A stretch of 54,787 nt of DNA from Chara braunii (Eukaryota > Streptophyta > Charophyceae > Charales > Characeae), in the NCBI GenBank assembly GCA_003427395.1, contig BFEA01000119.1, positions 270,449 to 325,235 of the forward strand, in the 5' to 3' direction. The notes below the pieces were generated by a model. That model saw only the letters and a list, made by a program, of their open reading frames with translations. It had not been told where the DNA came from and searched no databases. How positions within the stretch are numbered: position 1 is the first letter of the stretch; every line of letters starts with the position of its first letter. A program made the translations under genes and the position numbers. Shown in pieces: positions 31,398-42,055 of this stretch.

Positions 31398-32736
31398 GCT
31401 TACTAGGTGGGCCGCAGAAATAGATCAATATGACTTTGAGCTCAAGCCGGTCAAAGGGAAGTATAACGTAGTTGCGGACGCGCTGAGTAGGAGAGCTGAT
31501 TACTTTGGGGCCATAGTCCATTATCTAGATATAGGGTCCGACCTACAACAGAAAGTTAAAGAGGCGTACGCGCAGGACCCCAACTATAGTGAGCTCCTCC
31601 TTAAGAGAGTTAAGGAAGCCCCAGAGTCCGAGCCATATTACCGCACTACTGATGGGTTGTTGTTTGAGAAGACTAATGTAGCAGACCGTTTGTGTGTCCC
31701 CAACAGTGAAGAGATCCGGAGTCTGATCTTGGGGGAATGTCACGACACCGAAGGACACTTTGGTTGGCAGAAGACCTTAGCCAACCTGATGCACGCGTAA
31801 ACCTGGCCAGGAATGAAAAATGACTGCATAGAGTATGTTCGCAGTTGCAAGGTCTGCCAGAGGAATAAGTCAACTATGCGTGCCCCATTAGGTCTTCTCA
31901 GACCTTTACCTATCCCTGATCAGTCGGGAGATTCAGTGTCCATTGATTTCATGGATACCGGCGTTAAGAGTAGGCATGGCAAGAGCCAAGTTATGGTCGT
32001 GGTAGACAGATTTAGTAAGTATGCTATTTTTGTTCCCTTGTCGTCAGAAGCCAGAACAAAATTAGTAATTCAGAAGTTCTTTGATCACTGGGTCAGTGAA
32101 CACAGGGTTCCGCTATCTATAGTTAGCGATAGAGATACCCGGTTCACAAGTCTAAACTGGCAGGATTTGATGCGAGTCTACGGATCCAAGTTGTTGATGT
32201 CATCTGGCCGTCGCCCAGAGATGAACGGTCAAACTGAACAGATAAACAAGATCCTGCAGCAAGTCTTGCGCATGAACATTAGACCTGATCAAGTCAATTG
32301 GGATGAGATGCTTCCCAAGGTAGCCAGCGCATACAACAACAACCTGCACCTGTCAACCTGCCGCACTCCCAATGAGCTCCATAAGTCCTTTAGACCACGA
32401 AGACCATTTGAGGGACTTAACCGGGATCAGATTCACAGGCTACCGCCCGGTACGAGGGAGTTAGCGATTCAGCACGAGAAAGAGATAGCAACTGTTGTTG
32501 AGAATCTCAGGAAGGCCCAACACCGCATGATCGAACAGGCGAACAAGCACCGTCGCCCTTCACAGTTTCAAGTAGGCGACTTGGTCTGGGTCCAGTCTAA
32601 AGAATTTGCGCCTGAAGAAAACATTTCGCAGAAGTTACTGCCTACGTATAGAGGACCGTGGCCGGTTCTGCAAGTCAAGGGTGGCGAAGATGGACCGTCC
32701 TATACCATAGAAATCCCAGCACACCTCCACACTTAG
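31387..32736 (+). pseudogene. pol: RNase H end and integrase (element C)
   Basis: ADALSRRADYFG closes RNase H. The integrase zinc domain (HDTEGHFG, CKVCQRNK) is followed by the core with all three acidic residues: SIDFMD, SDRDTRF, NGQTEQIN. TAA at 31798-31800 and TAG at 32734-32736 are simple nonsense changes in one continuous frame. The C-terminal block GDLVWVQSKEFAPEENIS is intact. Confidence 0.88.
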
Positions 32737-33033
32737 CTAGTTTTCCATGCCTCGAAGTTGTTACCTTGTCAAACAAGTGATCAGTTTCCATCCCGTAGGT
32801 CTATGATTCCACCAGATATGGATGGAAGGTATGACATCGATGGCATAGCGGCTGAAGATGTATTATGAACTGGAGGTAGAGGTCGTCCACAGTAACAGTA
32901 CAAGGTTCATTTTGCTAATCAAGAGCCGAAAGACGACCGTTGGTTTACGAGAACCGAACTTTTAGAGACAACTCCCGATATAGTCCGGACCTACGAGAGA
33001 CAACAGAAAGGTAAAGGCCCTGCCTTGGACTGA
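32737..33033 (+). pseudogene. pol: Chromodomain tail (element C)
   Basis: Same frame as the integrase: VFHASKLLP, PPDMDGRYDIDGI, then two more stops (near 32866 and 32893) around the GRGRPQ segment, and DDRWFTRTELLE before the natural end KGKGPALD and TGA. The chromodomain is inferred from matching segments in A, B and D. Confidence 0.8.
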
Positions 33034-33059
33034 GATTTTCTCGGAGGACCTCGAATTTA

Positions 33060-33071
33060 GGCTGGCGGGAG
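33060..33071 (+). other. Polypurine tract of element C
   Basis: GGCTGGCGGGAG directly before the 3' LTR start at 33072. Confidence 0.75.
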
Positions 33072-33958
33072 TGAAACGGTATTCACCTGTTCGCAGTAGC
33101 TGATGCAGATCCCAGGGCTCGATCCCTAGTTCCCCACCTTACCTGTGTACAGTACCTGTGTCAACCCGTAGATTTGAACCTGTGACCTGTAGGACCGCCA
33201 GTGGTAGGTAGGGTCTCGGAGGTTACATGGTATAGGGGATTCGAACTGTAGATCTGTCGGGTAGGAGTCTAGACAGTCCAGAGGTCGTAGCTGTAGACTG
33301 TCCGAAGGGTCAAAGTTGTAGCTGCTACTACCTGAAAGGGCAGAGTCGTAGCTGCTACAATACCGAAAGGCCAAGCAGTTAGTTCTAGAAGTGGCCTTTT
33401 GGAGTCAGCCCCAGTTTAGGTAGAGGCCAGTGGGCAAGTGGTGGAACTCCACCACGCAGAGTCAGCAGTCCCAATCCAGTCAGGCCGGTCCAGTCAAGCA
33501 AGTACCGTCTGGGACTGTGTACACCGGGGGGCCAGGGAAACAGGCAAGACCAACGAGGCGCAAAAGTATAAATCAAGAGGCTGCGCCCAGCCATTCATTC
33601 ATTCCTGCGGAAGCCATGCGGAAGCGCTGCCTCAGCATCTTGTGCGAGGAGGTCTGCAGTGTGCCTGAAGTCCAAGTGGGCAGAGAAGCGTAGTATAGCC
33701 ATAGGGTAGTGGCAGCTAGCGCTGCCATAGCTGTAGTAGTGTGTGTGTGTATTGTGTGAGTGTGCAGGGTGTCGTGTGTGGGATATCCAGGGTGATCCAG
33801 TGTGTGAACAGTGGATGTTGGGTGCTCAGTCGCTATAGCCAGTGGAAGTGAACTTACCTAGAAGCCATATCTCTGTGTACGGTGTGGGCGCATGTCGCCA
33901 GTTTGTTGTGCTGCTGTTCACGTGCATGAAAAGTGTGAAAGAGTCGAGTCTGATTGCA
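33072..33958 (+). repeat. 3' LTR of element C (887 bp)
   Basis: Direct copy of 26065-26953 with a few percent differences by eye. TATAAAT at 33567-33573. Followed by ATTC (33959-33962). Confidence 0.95.
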
Positions 33959-34018
33959 ATTCAGTCCCCACCATTGCCAGCCTCGGCAATAGATCAGATA
34001 CACATCTTTGATTGTCTG

Positions 34019-34874
34019 TGCAATCAGACTCATCCCCATTCACACTTTTCATGCATGTAAACAGTAGCGCAGCAAACTGGCGACATTCGCCCACTCAAAA
34101 CTCAGAGATATTGCATCCAGATACGATTTCACTTTCAACTGGCTATGGCGACTCAGCGCCCAAACAACTCACTGTTCACATACACCGGATCACCCTGGAT
34201 ATCCCACACGCGTCACTCTGAACACTCACACATACACACACACTTCACACTAAACTACAGCTATAGCAGCTATGGCTATCTCTACCCTATCGCTATGCTA
34301 CGCTCCTTCTCTCTCGCCCACTTCAGCTACGGGCTCTCTGCAGACCTCCTTGCACAAGTCGCTGTGGCAGCGCTTCCGCATGGCTCACGCAGGAATGAAT
34401 GGATGGTTGGGCGCTGCCTCTTGATTTATACTTCTGAAACTCGGTGGTCGGCCCCTTTCCATCGGCCCATCGTGCTCACATTTCCTCGTGGTACTTGCTT
34501 GACCGGACTGGGATTGACTGGACCTTACCGCTGACTGACTGTGGACTCACTGCTAACCTACCGTAGTCGTACTGCAATTGCACTGCAATTTAGTCCACCA
34601 CTTGACTCGCCACTTGCCCACTTGCCCACTTGCTGACCTTCTAGAAGGACTACAACTAGGCTTCTGGAACTCGCTAAGACTCCTACTCTATAGATCTACA
34701 GATCAAACCCCTGCTTCAAATGGGACCCTACGACCGACTACTAACTGTTACAAATACGCAGGCTGTGGGTTCAAGCCTTGGGGCCGACACAGATACTGTA
34801 CATCGGTAGGGTGAGGGCTAGGGATCGAACCCTGGGGTCTGCATCTGCTACTGCAAAAGGTGAAAACCGTTTCA
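34019..34874 (-). repeat. 3' LTR of element D (856 bp)
   Basis: Direct copy of 42056-42901. TATA box (ATTTATA on +) at 34424-34430. GGGATCGAACC (34821-34831) is the exact complement of the tRNA B-box consensus GGTTCGATCCC. Confidence 0.95.
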
Positions 34875-34884
34875 CTCCCGCTGT
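34875..34884 (-). other. Polypurine tract of element D
   Basis: ACAGCGGGAG on the minus strand, immediately before the LTR start TGAAACGG. Confidence 0.7.
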
Positions 34885-34912
34885 CCTAAATTCGAGGTCC
34901 TCCGAGAATATT

Positions 34913-35311
34913 TCAGTCCAAGGCAGGACCTTTACCCTTCTTATCACGCTCATAGGCTCTGACTATGTCGGGAGCTCTTTCTAGAAGTTTTGTCCTTGTA
35001 AACCAGCGGTCGTCTTCCGGTTCCTGATAAGCAAATCGGACCTTATACTGTTTCTCGGGACGACCTCTACCTCCTGTTCTGAACACATCCTCATCTACAA
35101 TGTCGTCAATGTCATAGCTTCCGTCCATATCCGGGGGGATCATGGATCTTCTTGAAGGGAACTGTTGACTTCTGACACACGGCAACAACTTTGAAGCATG
35201 GAACATAGGGTATGTGTGGAGGTGTGCTGGTATCTCTATAGTGTAGGACGGTCCATCTTCTCCGCCCTTGACTTCTAGAACCGGCCACGGTCCTCTATAT
35301 GCAGGCAACAA
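34913..35311 (-). pseudogene. pol: Integrase C-terminus and chromodomain (element D)
   Basis: LPAYRGPWPVLEVKGGEDGPSYTIEIP, MFHASKLLPCV, MDGSYDIDDI, RGRPEKQYKVRFAYQE, DDRWFTRTKLLE and the natural end KGKGPALD. The cleanest chromodomain copy in the window. Upstream, the GDLVWVKSKEF block is readable at about 35330-35390 with a stop after it. Confidence 0.85.
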
Positions 35312-35415
35312 TTTCTGCGAGATGTGCTCCTCAGGTGCAAATTCTTTGGACTTGACCCAGACTAAGTCGCCTACCTAGAACTAAGACGGGCGACGATGCT
35401 TGTTTGCCTGTTCTA

Positions 35416-36038
35416 TCATTCTGTGCTGGGCCTTCCTGAGGTTTTCAACAACTTTGCTAGTTCTTTCTCGTGCTGTACTGCGAACTCCCTAGTACCGGGC
35501 GGTAGTCTGTGAATCTGATCCCGATTCAGTCCTTCGAATGGTCTGCGTGGTCTAAAGGACTTGTGCAGCTCATTTGGAGTGTGGCAGGTGGATAGATGCA
35601 CGTTGTTGTTGTATGCACTAGCTACCTTAGGCAACATCTCATTCCAGTTGATTTGATCAGGTCTAATAACATGCGCAGAACTTGCTGTAGGATCTTGTTC
35701 ATCTGTTATGTCTGACCGTTGGTCTCTGGACGACGGCCAGATGACATTAATAACTTGGATCCGTAAACTCGCATGAGTTCTTGCCAGTTCTGGCTGGTGA
35801 AACGACTATCTCTATCGCTAACGATTGACAATGGGATTCCATTCTCACTAACCCAATGATCAAAAAAATTCTGAATAACTAATTCGGTACGTGCCTCTAC
35901 AGGCAAAGGAACAAAAACGTCATACTTGCTAAAACGGTCAACTATGACCATGACTTGGCACTTGCCATGCCTACTCTTGACCCGAGTATCCATGAAGTCT
36001 ATGGACACGGAATCTCCAAGCTGATCAGGAATAGGCAA
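35416..36038 (-). pseudogene. pol: Integrase core (element D), catalytic Glu codon is a stop
   Basis: 36038-35706 holds SIDFMDTRVKSRHGK and SDRDSRFTS, with two of the acidic residues. The frame stops at TAA 35706-35708, exactly where the Glu of NGQTEQMN is coded in A and C. The 35637-35416 frame continues with LPKVASAYNNNVHLSTC and RRPFEGLNRDQI. Confidence 0.85.
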
Positions 36039-36052
36039 AGGTCTGAGAAGAC

Positions 36053-36490
36053 CTAGAGGGGGCGCGTAGTAGTCTTATTTCTCTGGCACACTTTACAACT
36101 GCGAACATTCTCAATGCAGTCATTCTTCATCCCTGGCCAGGTGTACGCACGCATCAGATTGGCTAATGTCTTCTGCCAACCGAAGTGTCCCTCTGTGTTA
36201 TGGCATTCCCCTAGGATCAGACTGGGAATTTCCTCACTATTGGGAACACATAGGCGGTCGAATACATCCGTCTTCTCAAACAGCAATCCTTCTGTAGTGC
36301 GGTAATGTGGTTCGGTCCCTGAGGCTTCCTTAACTCTCTTGAGGAGGTCACTATAGATAGGGTCCTGCGCATACGCTTGCCTTACTTTCTCCTGCAGGTC
36401 TCTCCCTATATCCAAATAGTGTACTATGGCTCCAAAGATGTCTGATCGCCTACTCAGAGCATCCGCAACTACGTTGTACTTGCCCTTCAT
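36053..36490 (-). pseudogene. pol: RNase H end and integrase zinc domain (element D)
   Basis: ADALSRRSDIFGAIVHYLD, HNTEGHFG (Asp to Asn between the zinc histidines) and CKVCQRNK. A frame change at about 36050 leads into the core; a stop near 36500 separates it from the RNase H N-terminus. Confidence 0.85.
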
Positions 36491-36553
36491 TGGCTTAAGC
36501 TCAAAGTCAGACTAGTCTATCTCAGCGGCCCACCTAGTTAACTTGGGTGTCAT

Positions 36554-37330
36554 CTAGGCCTGGGTCTTTAACCATCTAAGTGTTTCATGGTCAAAATACA
36601 CTTTGAAGTGCCTCCCATGTAGATAATGCTTCCAGTGCTCTAGAGCCTGCCTGAGAGCGTAGAGTTCTCTCTCATACGTCGAGGTGGCTACCTTCTCTGA
36701 GGGCATCCTCGCTGACATGAACTCTACGGGTCTATAACCATTGCAGTCGTCTTGCTGCAACACGACGCCTATACCATACTGATTCGCGTTCGTGGTGACG
36801 ACAAATGGCAAGGACGGATCAGCTACTTTGAGGACAGGATACTCTATTAATGTGCGCTTTAATCTCTTTAGCGCAGACGTACACTCTTTATCCCATTGCC
36901 AGATTGCCTCTTTCTTTAGCAACCTGCGCAAGGGAGCGGCAATAGTAGAAAAGTTCCTTACGAACTTTCTACAGTAGTTAGCTAGGCCTAGGAATGACTG
37001 CAACTTTGTCAATGTGCGGGGCGTCGGCCAATCTCTAATCACCGCTATCTTACTGTCCTCTGGCTTAATGCCATCTCCGTCTAGTACATGGCCCAAGTAC
37101 AGGACTTGTGTCTTGGCCCACTCGCACTTCTTCGCGTTGATCTTGAAGTTTGACTCTCTCAACTTCTCCAAGACGTGCCTCCGATGACCCTGATGCTCCT
37201 GGAGGGTCTTGCTGAAAACTAAGATGTCATCTAAATAAACTACCACAAACTTGTCTAACCATGGTCTAAACAAATCATTCATACAACACTGAAAGGTGGC
37301 TGGCGTGTTGGTTAGTCCAAAGGGCATCAC
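36554..37330 (-). pseudogene. pol: RT second half and RNase H (element D)
   Basis: MPFGLTNTPATFQCCMND, VVYLDDILVFSK (YLDD), LGHVLDGDG, FLGLANYCRKF, VVTTNANQYGIGVVLQQ (the first RNase H Asp is Asn in TTNAN) and TYERELYALRQALEHW. Separated from the first half by small deletions near 37345-37420. Confidence 0.87.
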
Positions 37331-37416
37331 GATGAACTCATAGTGCCATTATCTAGTCCGGAACGCAGTCTTGTATTGGTCATCAGGATGGACTTCTATC
37401 TGATGATAACCGGACT

Positions 37417-38577
37417 TTAGTCTATCTTTGAGAAATACTTGCAACCCTGCACTCGATCTAAGAGATCATCTATCCTGGGCAGTGGTTCAACATTCTTTAC
37501 AGTGATCGCATTCAAACCCCTATAGTCTATACACATACGAAGCTCTCCTTTCTTTTTGGGGACAAATAAAACTGGTGCTCCAAAAGGAGACGAACTGGGC
37601 CTGATCCAACCTTTCTCAAGGAGCTCGTCTAACTGCTCGCGCAACTCCTCTAACTCTCTAGGGGACATCCTATAGACTGCTCCCTTAGGAGTTCTACTGC
37701 CAGGCTCTACCTCTATCCTGTGCTGGATGGGTCGCGACACTACTCCTGTCGGCGACTCAGTCAAGTCTTTAAACTCCTCCAGCAGCTTGGCAATGGTTGG
37801 ATCTGTGGAAGTCACCTCTTCCTTAGCCTCAGTGGCAGGNCTAACATAAACTACAAAGACTTGTTCCTCTAATCGCTCCTTCTTCACTAACCGCGCGAAC
37901 GCGGGAGCACTGGGACAGCAATGTGCCAAGGTGTTGTCTGCACCTGACACATGAAACAGGCGGGTATCCTTAACCTCGCATGACGGGCTAGGGAGCCTAC
38001 ACTCATGCTCTCTCAAATGGAGTGTGACCCCTGCTGCCTCTCCCCAATCCATTCCTAACACAACATCAAAAGGAAGGTCATCCTGTACGAGGAGAGTCAG
38101 GGAATGGAGAACCTTCTCCACTTTCCCATCCTTTTCTAGGCGAAAGTACGCCTGGACTCCCTCTACATAGTCCTCAACACGCATTGTGCGGTTGTCTACG
38201 AGGACACTGACTATGGGGTCTACCAACTTTTGGACTTTCAATCCTAGCCTCAACTTCTTCAGCGCTCTACGACTAATATAACTGCGGGTGGCCCCTGAAT
38301 CTATAAGGGCCCCTACTCTACATCTAAACACCTCTACGTCTACTAAGATCAGCTGTCCCTTACTCTCCTTCTTCATTTTGGCCCAGGATGGCATCCTCTC
38401 CTTTAGCTCTTTTGCCACACCTGTGAGGGACGTGCCTAGAGAGACGCTAACACAAGCACTCTCTAGACAGCTAACTGGGCACGGGCCTGCAACCTCTGCC
38501 ATAGGCTCATGCGGTTTGGGAGTTTCCTGTCCGCGCGCGCTCGCTTCCCCACATCCCTGAAGTAGGGGCAGTTGCAA
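37417..38577 (-). pseudogene. pol: Protease and RT N-terminal half, fused in one frame (element D)
   Basis: The longest open pol segment in D (386 codons). Linker ELKERMPSWAKMKKE, protease active site DSGATRSYIS near residue 94, FDVVLGMDWGEA near 172, then a connector to [61 protein letters not shown] and YFSKID. It ends where a single-base deletion breaks KIDLKSG. Shows that protease and RT share a frame in the intact family. One N at 37840. Confidence 0.9.
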
Positions 38578-38580
38578 CCC

Positions 38581-39344
38581 CTACTGGCGGCTGCCTTTTG
38601 ACTGCTGAGCAGCCCATCGGGCTTGTCTGTATTGTGGATAAAATTTAATTACGTGGGTCGGGTCACCACAAAACATGCACTGACCCGGGTTCACGCGTTC
38701 CTGCCATACGCGCTGGTCCAAGCCCAAATCCTCCCAGGGCCTGCCCTGTGGCAAGCCTGGGTGCCATCCTCCTTGAGGTGCTCTTCCACCTCTTCGCTGC
38801 GGGGACCGACAAGAACCTTGGCGATTTGGTGTGGGACCTTGACCCCTACCTCCCACTTGGCGGTTCCCTTGTCCGCCAACCCCCTATGCGCCCGGTCCTC
38901 GGCCTCCCATGGCCTGGCCCCTTTGGCCCTGGCCTCCTCCGCTACTTTGAGGCCTCCCTCCAGCCGCGACAGCAGCATAGGACCTCCCCTGCCCCACGCT
39001 ACTGTCCTCCTCCTCTAGGCCCCACTCAATCTGACTGTATGGGAACTCGTTTGTACCACCTTCCTCTAAGGTAAGGATCATGTGATCCTCGGCCCTCACC
39101 TGGCCTGAGATGGTACGGCCTTTCCACCTTTTTCCCTTATGTCCTTATGCCAGAAAGTGGTAACTGGCATGGACTTTGACTCATACAGAACCACTTCCCT
39201 ACTCAACGCATCATAAGTGATGCCGGTCTGTTGAGACTTGTCAAAGAAATGCCCACGCAGGGCCTCTCGCCTGGCACGATAAAACAACTGGACCAGTTGG
39301 GTCTCAGTAACCCCATGGTCTGGGACGGCTACCAAGTCGTCCAT
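38581..39344 (-). pseudogene. gag: Gag C-terminal region with degenerate zinc knuckle (element D)
   Basis: Segments 39344-39096 (VQLFYRARREALRGHFF, YDALSREVVLYES), 39099-38884 (EFPYSQIEWGLEEED, VAAGGRPQSSGGGQ) and 38856-38581 (Arg/Gly/Gln-rich, then the knuckle). The knuckle reads CMFCGDPTHVIKFY: the last Cys is Tyr and the Gly before His is Thr, so zinc binding should be lost. Frames are shifted relative to each other. Confidence 0.83.
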
Positions 39345-39443
39345 AACGCCCTTGAGTGCTCTCGCACTCCTCCACTGTCGCGAGTGGATCGTCTGTAACT
39401 TGTCAGAGGCTTTAACGCCTCGCTAGGTCAAGGAATCTCTCCC

Positions 39444-39935
39444 TCAGGACTTTGAAGAATTGAGGAAGGGTGGTGACCTTGGAATATGCAACCATGTTGT
39501 TTTCACAACCGGTTGCGCGCGCAAGGGACCTGGCAAAACTAGCCACTTCATCTTAGGGCCTGGAAAGCTACGAGGACTTGCTCTTCTGTCAGGATGTGCT
39601 GAAGGTACACAAGTATTGACACTGGCCTCCCAATTGTCAAAGTTCTCCTCCTTCTTCCCCCGGTATGCGTCTGGGAACTTAAGCTTTACGGGCTCTTTAC
39701 GGGGTCTGGCCTTGCCGTCTACCGCGGCTATCGCTTTAGCACTTTCAATGGCACCTTCGCAAAACTTTCCCACGTTGTCCCTTAGTTGCCTGACTTCGCC
39801 CCCAATACGGGTGACCATATCGCGCGCAAAGTCCCTAAACCCCGACCGCATGGCACTCAAGGCTACCTCTTGACTCCAACTGGCTTGGCGCTCCTCCATC
39901 CAAGCCGTGCTCAGCACCTCCAAGTATCCCAACAC
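39444..39935 (-). pseudogene. gag: Gag capsid-type region, N-terminal part (element D)
   Basis: FRDFARDMVTRIGGEVRQL, KLKFPDAYRGKKEENFDNWEASV, then a frame change near 39610 into unrelated Pro/Ser/Arg-rich residues. Relatives continue here with VLIAIRALREEA. Matches gag residues 210-300 of element C. Confidence 0.75.
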
Positions 39936-39941
39936 CTTATC

Positions 39942-40544
39942 CTATTTGGCCTTGTCGTCTGCCTGGGCCTGCACTTCTTTCCTACAATCTTGCACCTTCG
40001 CCACCTCTGCAGTCAGTCTATTGACTTTCTCCCTCCTCCTCTTCTTCTCCCTCTTCATTCTCAATTTCCATGCCAACTTCTGCTCCTCCTCCCTTTCTCG
40101 CCGTTCCACAGGGTCCTTCATTGCTGCTAGCTCCCTGGCTAGCGCATCTCTCTCCTCCTGACGCACATAAGATCCCGCCTCCTCGTCTTCTCCCAACGAT
40201 AAATTAGCGACCCACTCGCTTATCTTTTTCTCCATCACTGCGTCTTTATCCTTTTTCGTGCCACTGCTCCCTTCTCTACTTTCAATCTGCATTCTCTCTT
40301 TTTCTTCCACTGCTGCCGCTTCTTCCTCAGCAATCTTTCTCCTCTCTTCCTCCTCCTGTTGAACACTCTTCATCTCCTCCTCCAACCTCTTCATCTTAGC
40401 CACCTGCTCCTCTGCGATAGCCTTTAGCTTCAGCTGCTTCTGGAGCTCTTTCCTCTCTTTGTTCTCTTTCACTAAGGCGGCCATTTTCTCCTGCTGTTCC
40501 TAAGTGTAGGGGCTAGTGCTCAACCCACTCCGGGTGTCAACCAT
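39942..40544 (-). pseudogene. gag: Gag N-terminal coiled coil (element D)
   Basis: The start ATG at 40544 (MVDTRSG) is in the same position as in B. A TAG near 40500 stops it, then MAALVKENKERKELQKQ opens a long Lys/Glu coiled coil (EEQVAKMKRLEEEMKSVQQEEEERR), followed by KISEWVANLSLGEDEE and WKLRMKREKKRRREK. Supports the Glu/Lys-rich extension as a true family feature. Confidence 0.8.
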
Positions 40545-42042
40545 GGTGACAAGTGTACAACCGGATTAGTGGTTCCAAACCTCACCACGTAGACTCTAAC
40601 CCCTAACTGACAGACCTACAGACTCAACCTAAGACTCACAGAATCCGGACAGGGATCCTGCCAACTAGGGTCTCTAGCCTGGACCTAACTATAGCTGTCA
40701 CTACTAGACCTTTGCTGATCAGGAGGCATTTAAGGAGATCCCCCATAACTCCTCAGGAATTATTTAACGTCGCAGACAGGACGACGCGATCAGCAGGTCT
40801 CTCAAGACTTAGACAGTCTGTTGTACAGCCCACAACTTGGATTTTGGGCCTACCGTGCCACACCGAGCGGCCCGCCGGTCAATACTGGTCCTTGGGAGGG
40901 TTTGTGTCCTCCGGGACAGTCGAGTCGTCAGACACAACTTTTAGCCCTACTCAGCCCTTGCGCGTTTGGTCAACAAGACCCTATCCTTCATCCACAGAGT
41001 ACTATCACGTAGGACAGAAGAAACTCGATGAAGAAAGAATAAACAGACAGACTGGACTCAGCAAGTACCAAGGGGTGTGTGCACATCCATAGGGCGAGGG
41101 GTAGGCTGAAGGCTTGGCGAGATTTTACCGGCTCCAGCTTGGTCAAAGTCTTGGTCAACGCCNNNNNNNNNNNNNNNNNNNNNNNNNNNNNNNNNNNNNN
41201 NNNNNNNNNNNNNNNNNNNNNNNNNNNNNNNNNNNNNNNNNNNNNNNNNNNNNNNNNNNNNNNNNNNNNNNNNNNNNNNNNNNNNNNNNNNNNNNNNNNN
41301 NNNNNNNNNNNNNNNNNNNNNNNNNNNNNNNNNNNNNNNNNNNNNNNNNNNNNNNNNNNNNNNNNNNNNNNNNNNNNNNNNNNNNNNNNNNNNNNNNNNN
41401 NNNNNNNNNNNNNNNNNNNNNNNNNNNNNNNNNNNNNNNNNNNNNNNNNNNNNNNNNNNNNNNNNNNNNNNNNNNNNNNNNNNNNNNNNNNNNNNNNNNN
41501 NNNNNNNNNNNNNNNNNNNNNNNNNNNNNNNNNNNNNNNNNNNNNNNNNNNNNNNNNNNNNNNNNNNNNNNNNNNNNNNNNNNNNNNNNNNNNNNNNNNN
41601 NNNNNNNNNNNNNNNNNNNNNNNNNNNNNNNNNNNNNNNNNNNNNNNNNNNNNNNNNNNNNNNNNNNNNNNNNNNNNNNNNNNNNNNNNNNNNNNNNNNN
41701 NNNNNNNNNNNNNNNNNNNNNNNNNNNNNNNNNNNNNNNNNNNNNNNNNNNNNNNNNNNNNNNNNNNNNNNNNNNNNNNNNNNNNNNNNNNNNNNNNNNN
41801 NNNNNNNNNNNNNNNNNNNNNNNNNNNNNNNNNNNNNNNNNNNNNNNNNNNNNNNNNNNNNNNNNNNNNNNNNNNNNNNNNNNNNNNNNNNNNTCTTCTT
41901 CTTCGTCGTGGTCTTCTTTGCAGGTGCGCGGCAGCTTCTCCAACCTCAGGTCCGCTATGGCGGACTATAGCCTTCGGCGGCCACCTCCGCTATGGCGCAT
42001 CAGGCCCTGCACACGACGGCGCGCATGGAATAGCGGGCACCA
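40545..42042 (-). other. 5' leader of element D, including a 731-bp sequence gap
   Basis: The 40545-41162 part is homologous to 21287-21920 in B (CTGATCAGGAGGCATTTAAG and CCACACCGAGC phrases). 41163-41893 is N; the bases right of it (TCTTCTTCTTCGTCGTGG) match the edge of the GA tract in C, so the gap probably hides a CT/GA tract. Frames running through the gap are not genes. Confidence 0.75.
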
Positions 42043-42054
42043 GCTCCGATACCA
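42043..42054 (-). other. Primer-binding site of element D
   Basis: TGGTATCGGAGC on the minus strand, one base from the 5' LTR end at 42056. Same variant as C. Confidence 0.88.
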
Positions 42055-42055
42055 A

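Larger units (their letters stand above)
26065..33958 (+). mobile_element. Element C: full-length Ty3/gypsy LTR retrotransposon
   Basis: LTRs at 26065-26953 and 33072-33958, TG...CA, with a 4-bp duplication ATTC (26061-26064 and 33959-33962). PBS, GA-rich leader, gag, protease, RT, RNase H, integrase, chromodomain and PPT follow in order. Damage is mostly nonsense codons (gag 28492; integrase 31798 and 32734; two more in the chromodomain), plus a deletion in RT near 30640. Same family group as B and D. Its pol contains the uninterrupted TTAA site that is occupied in B. Confidence 0.95.
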
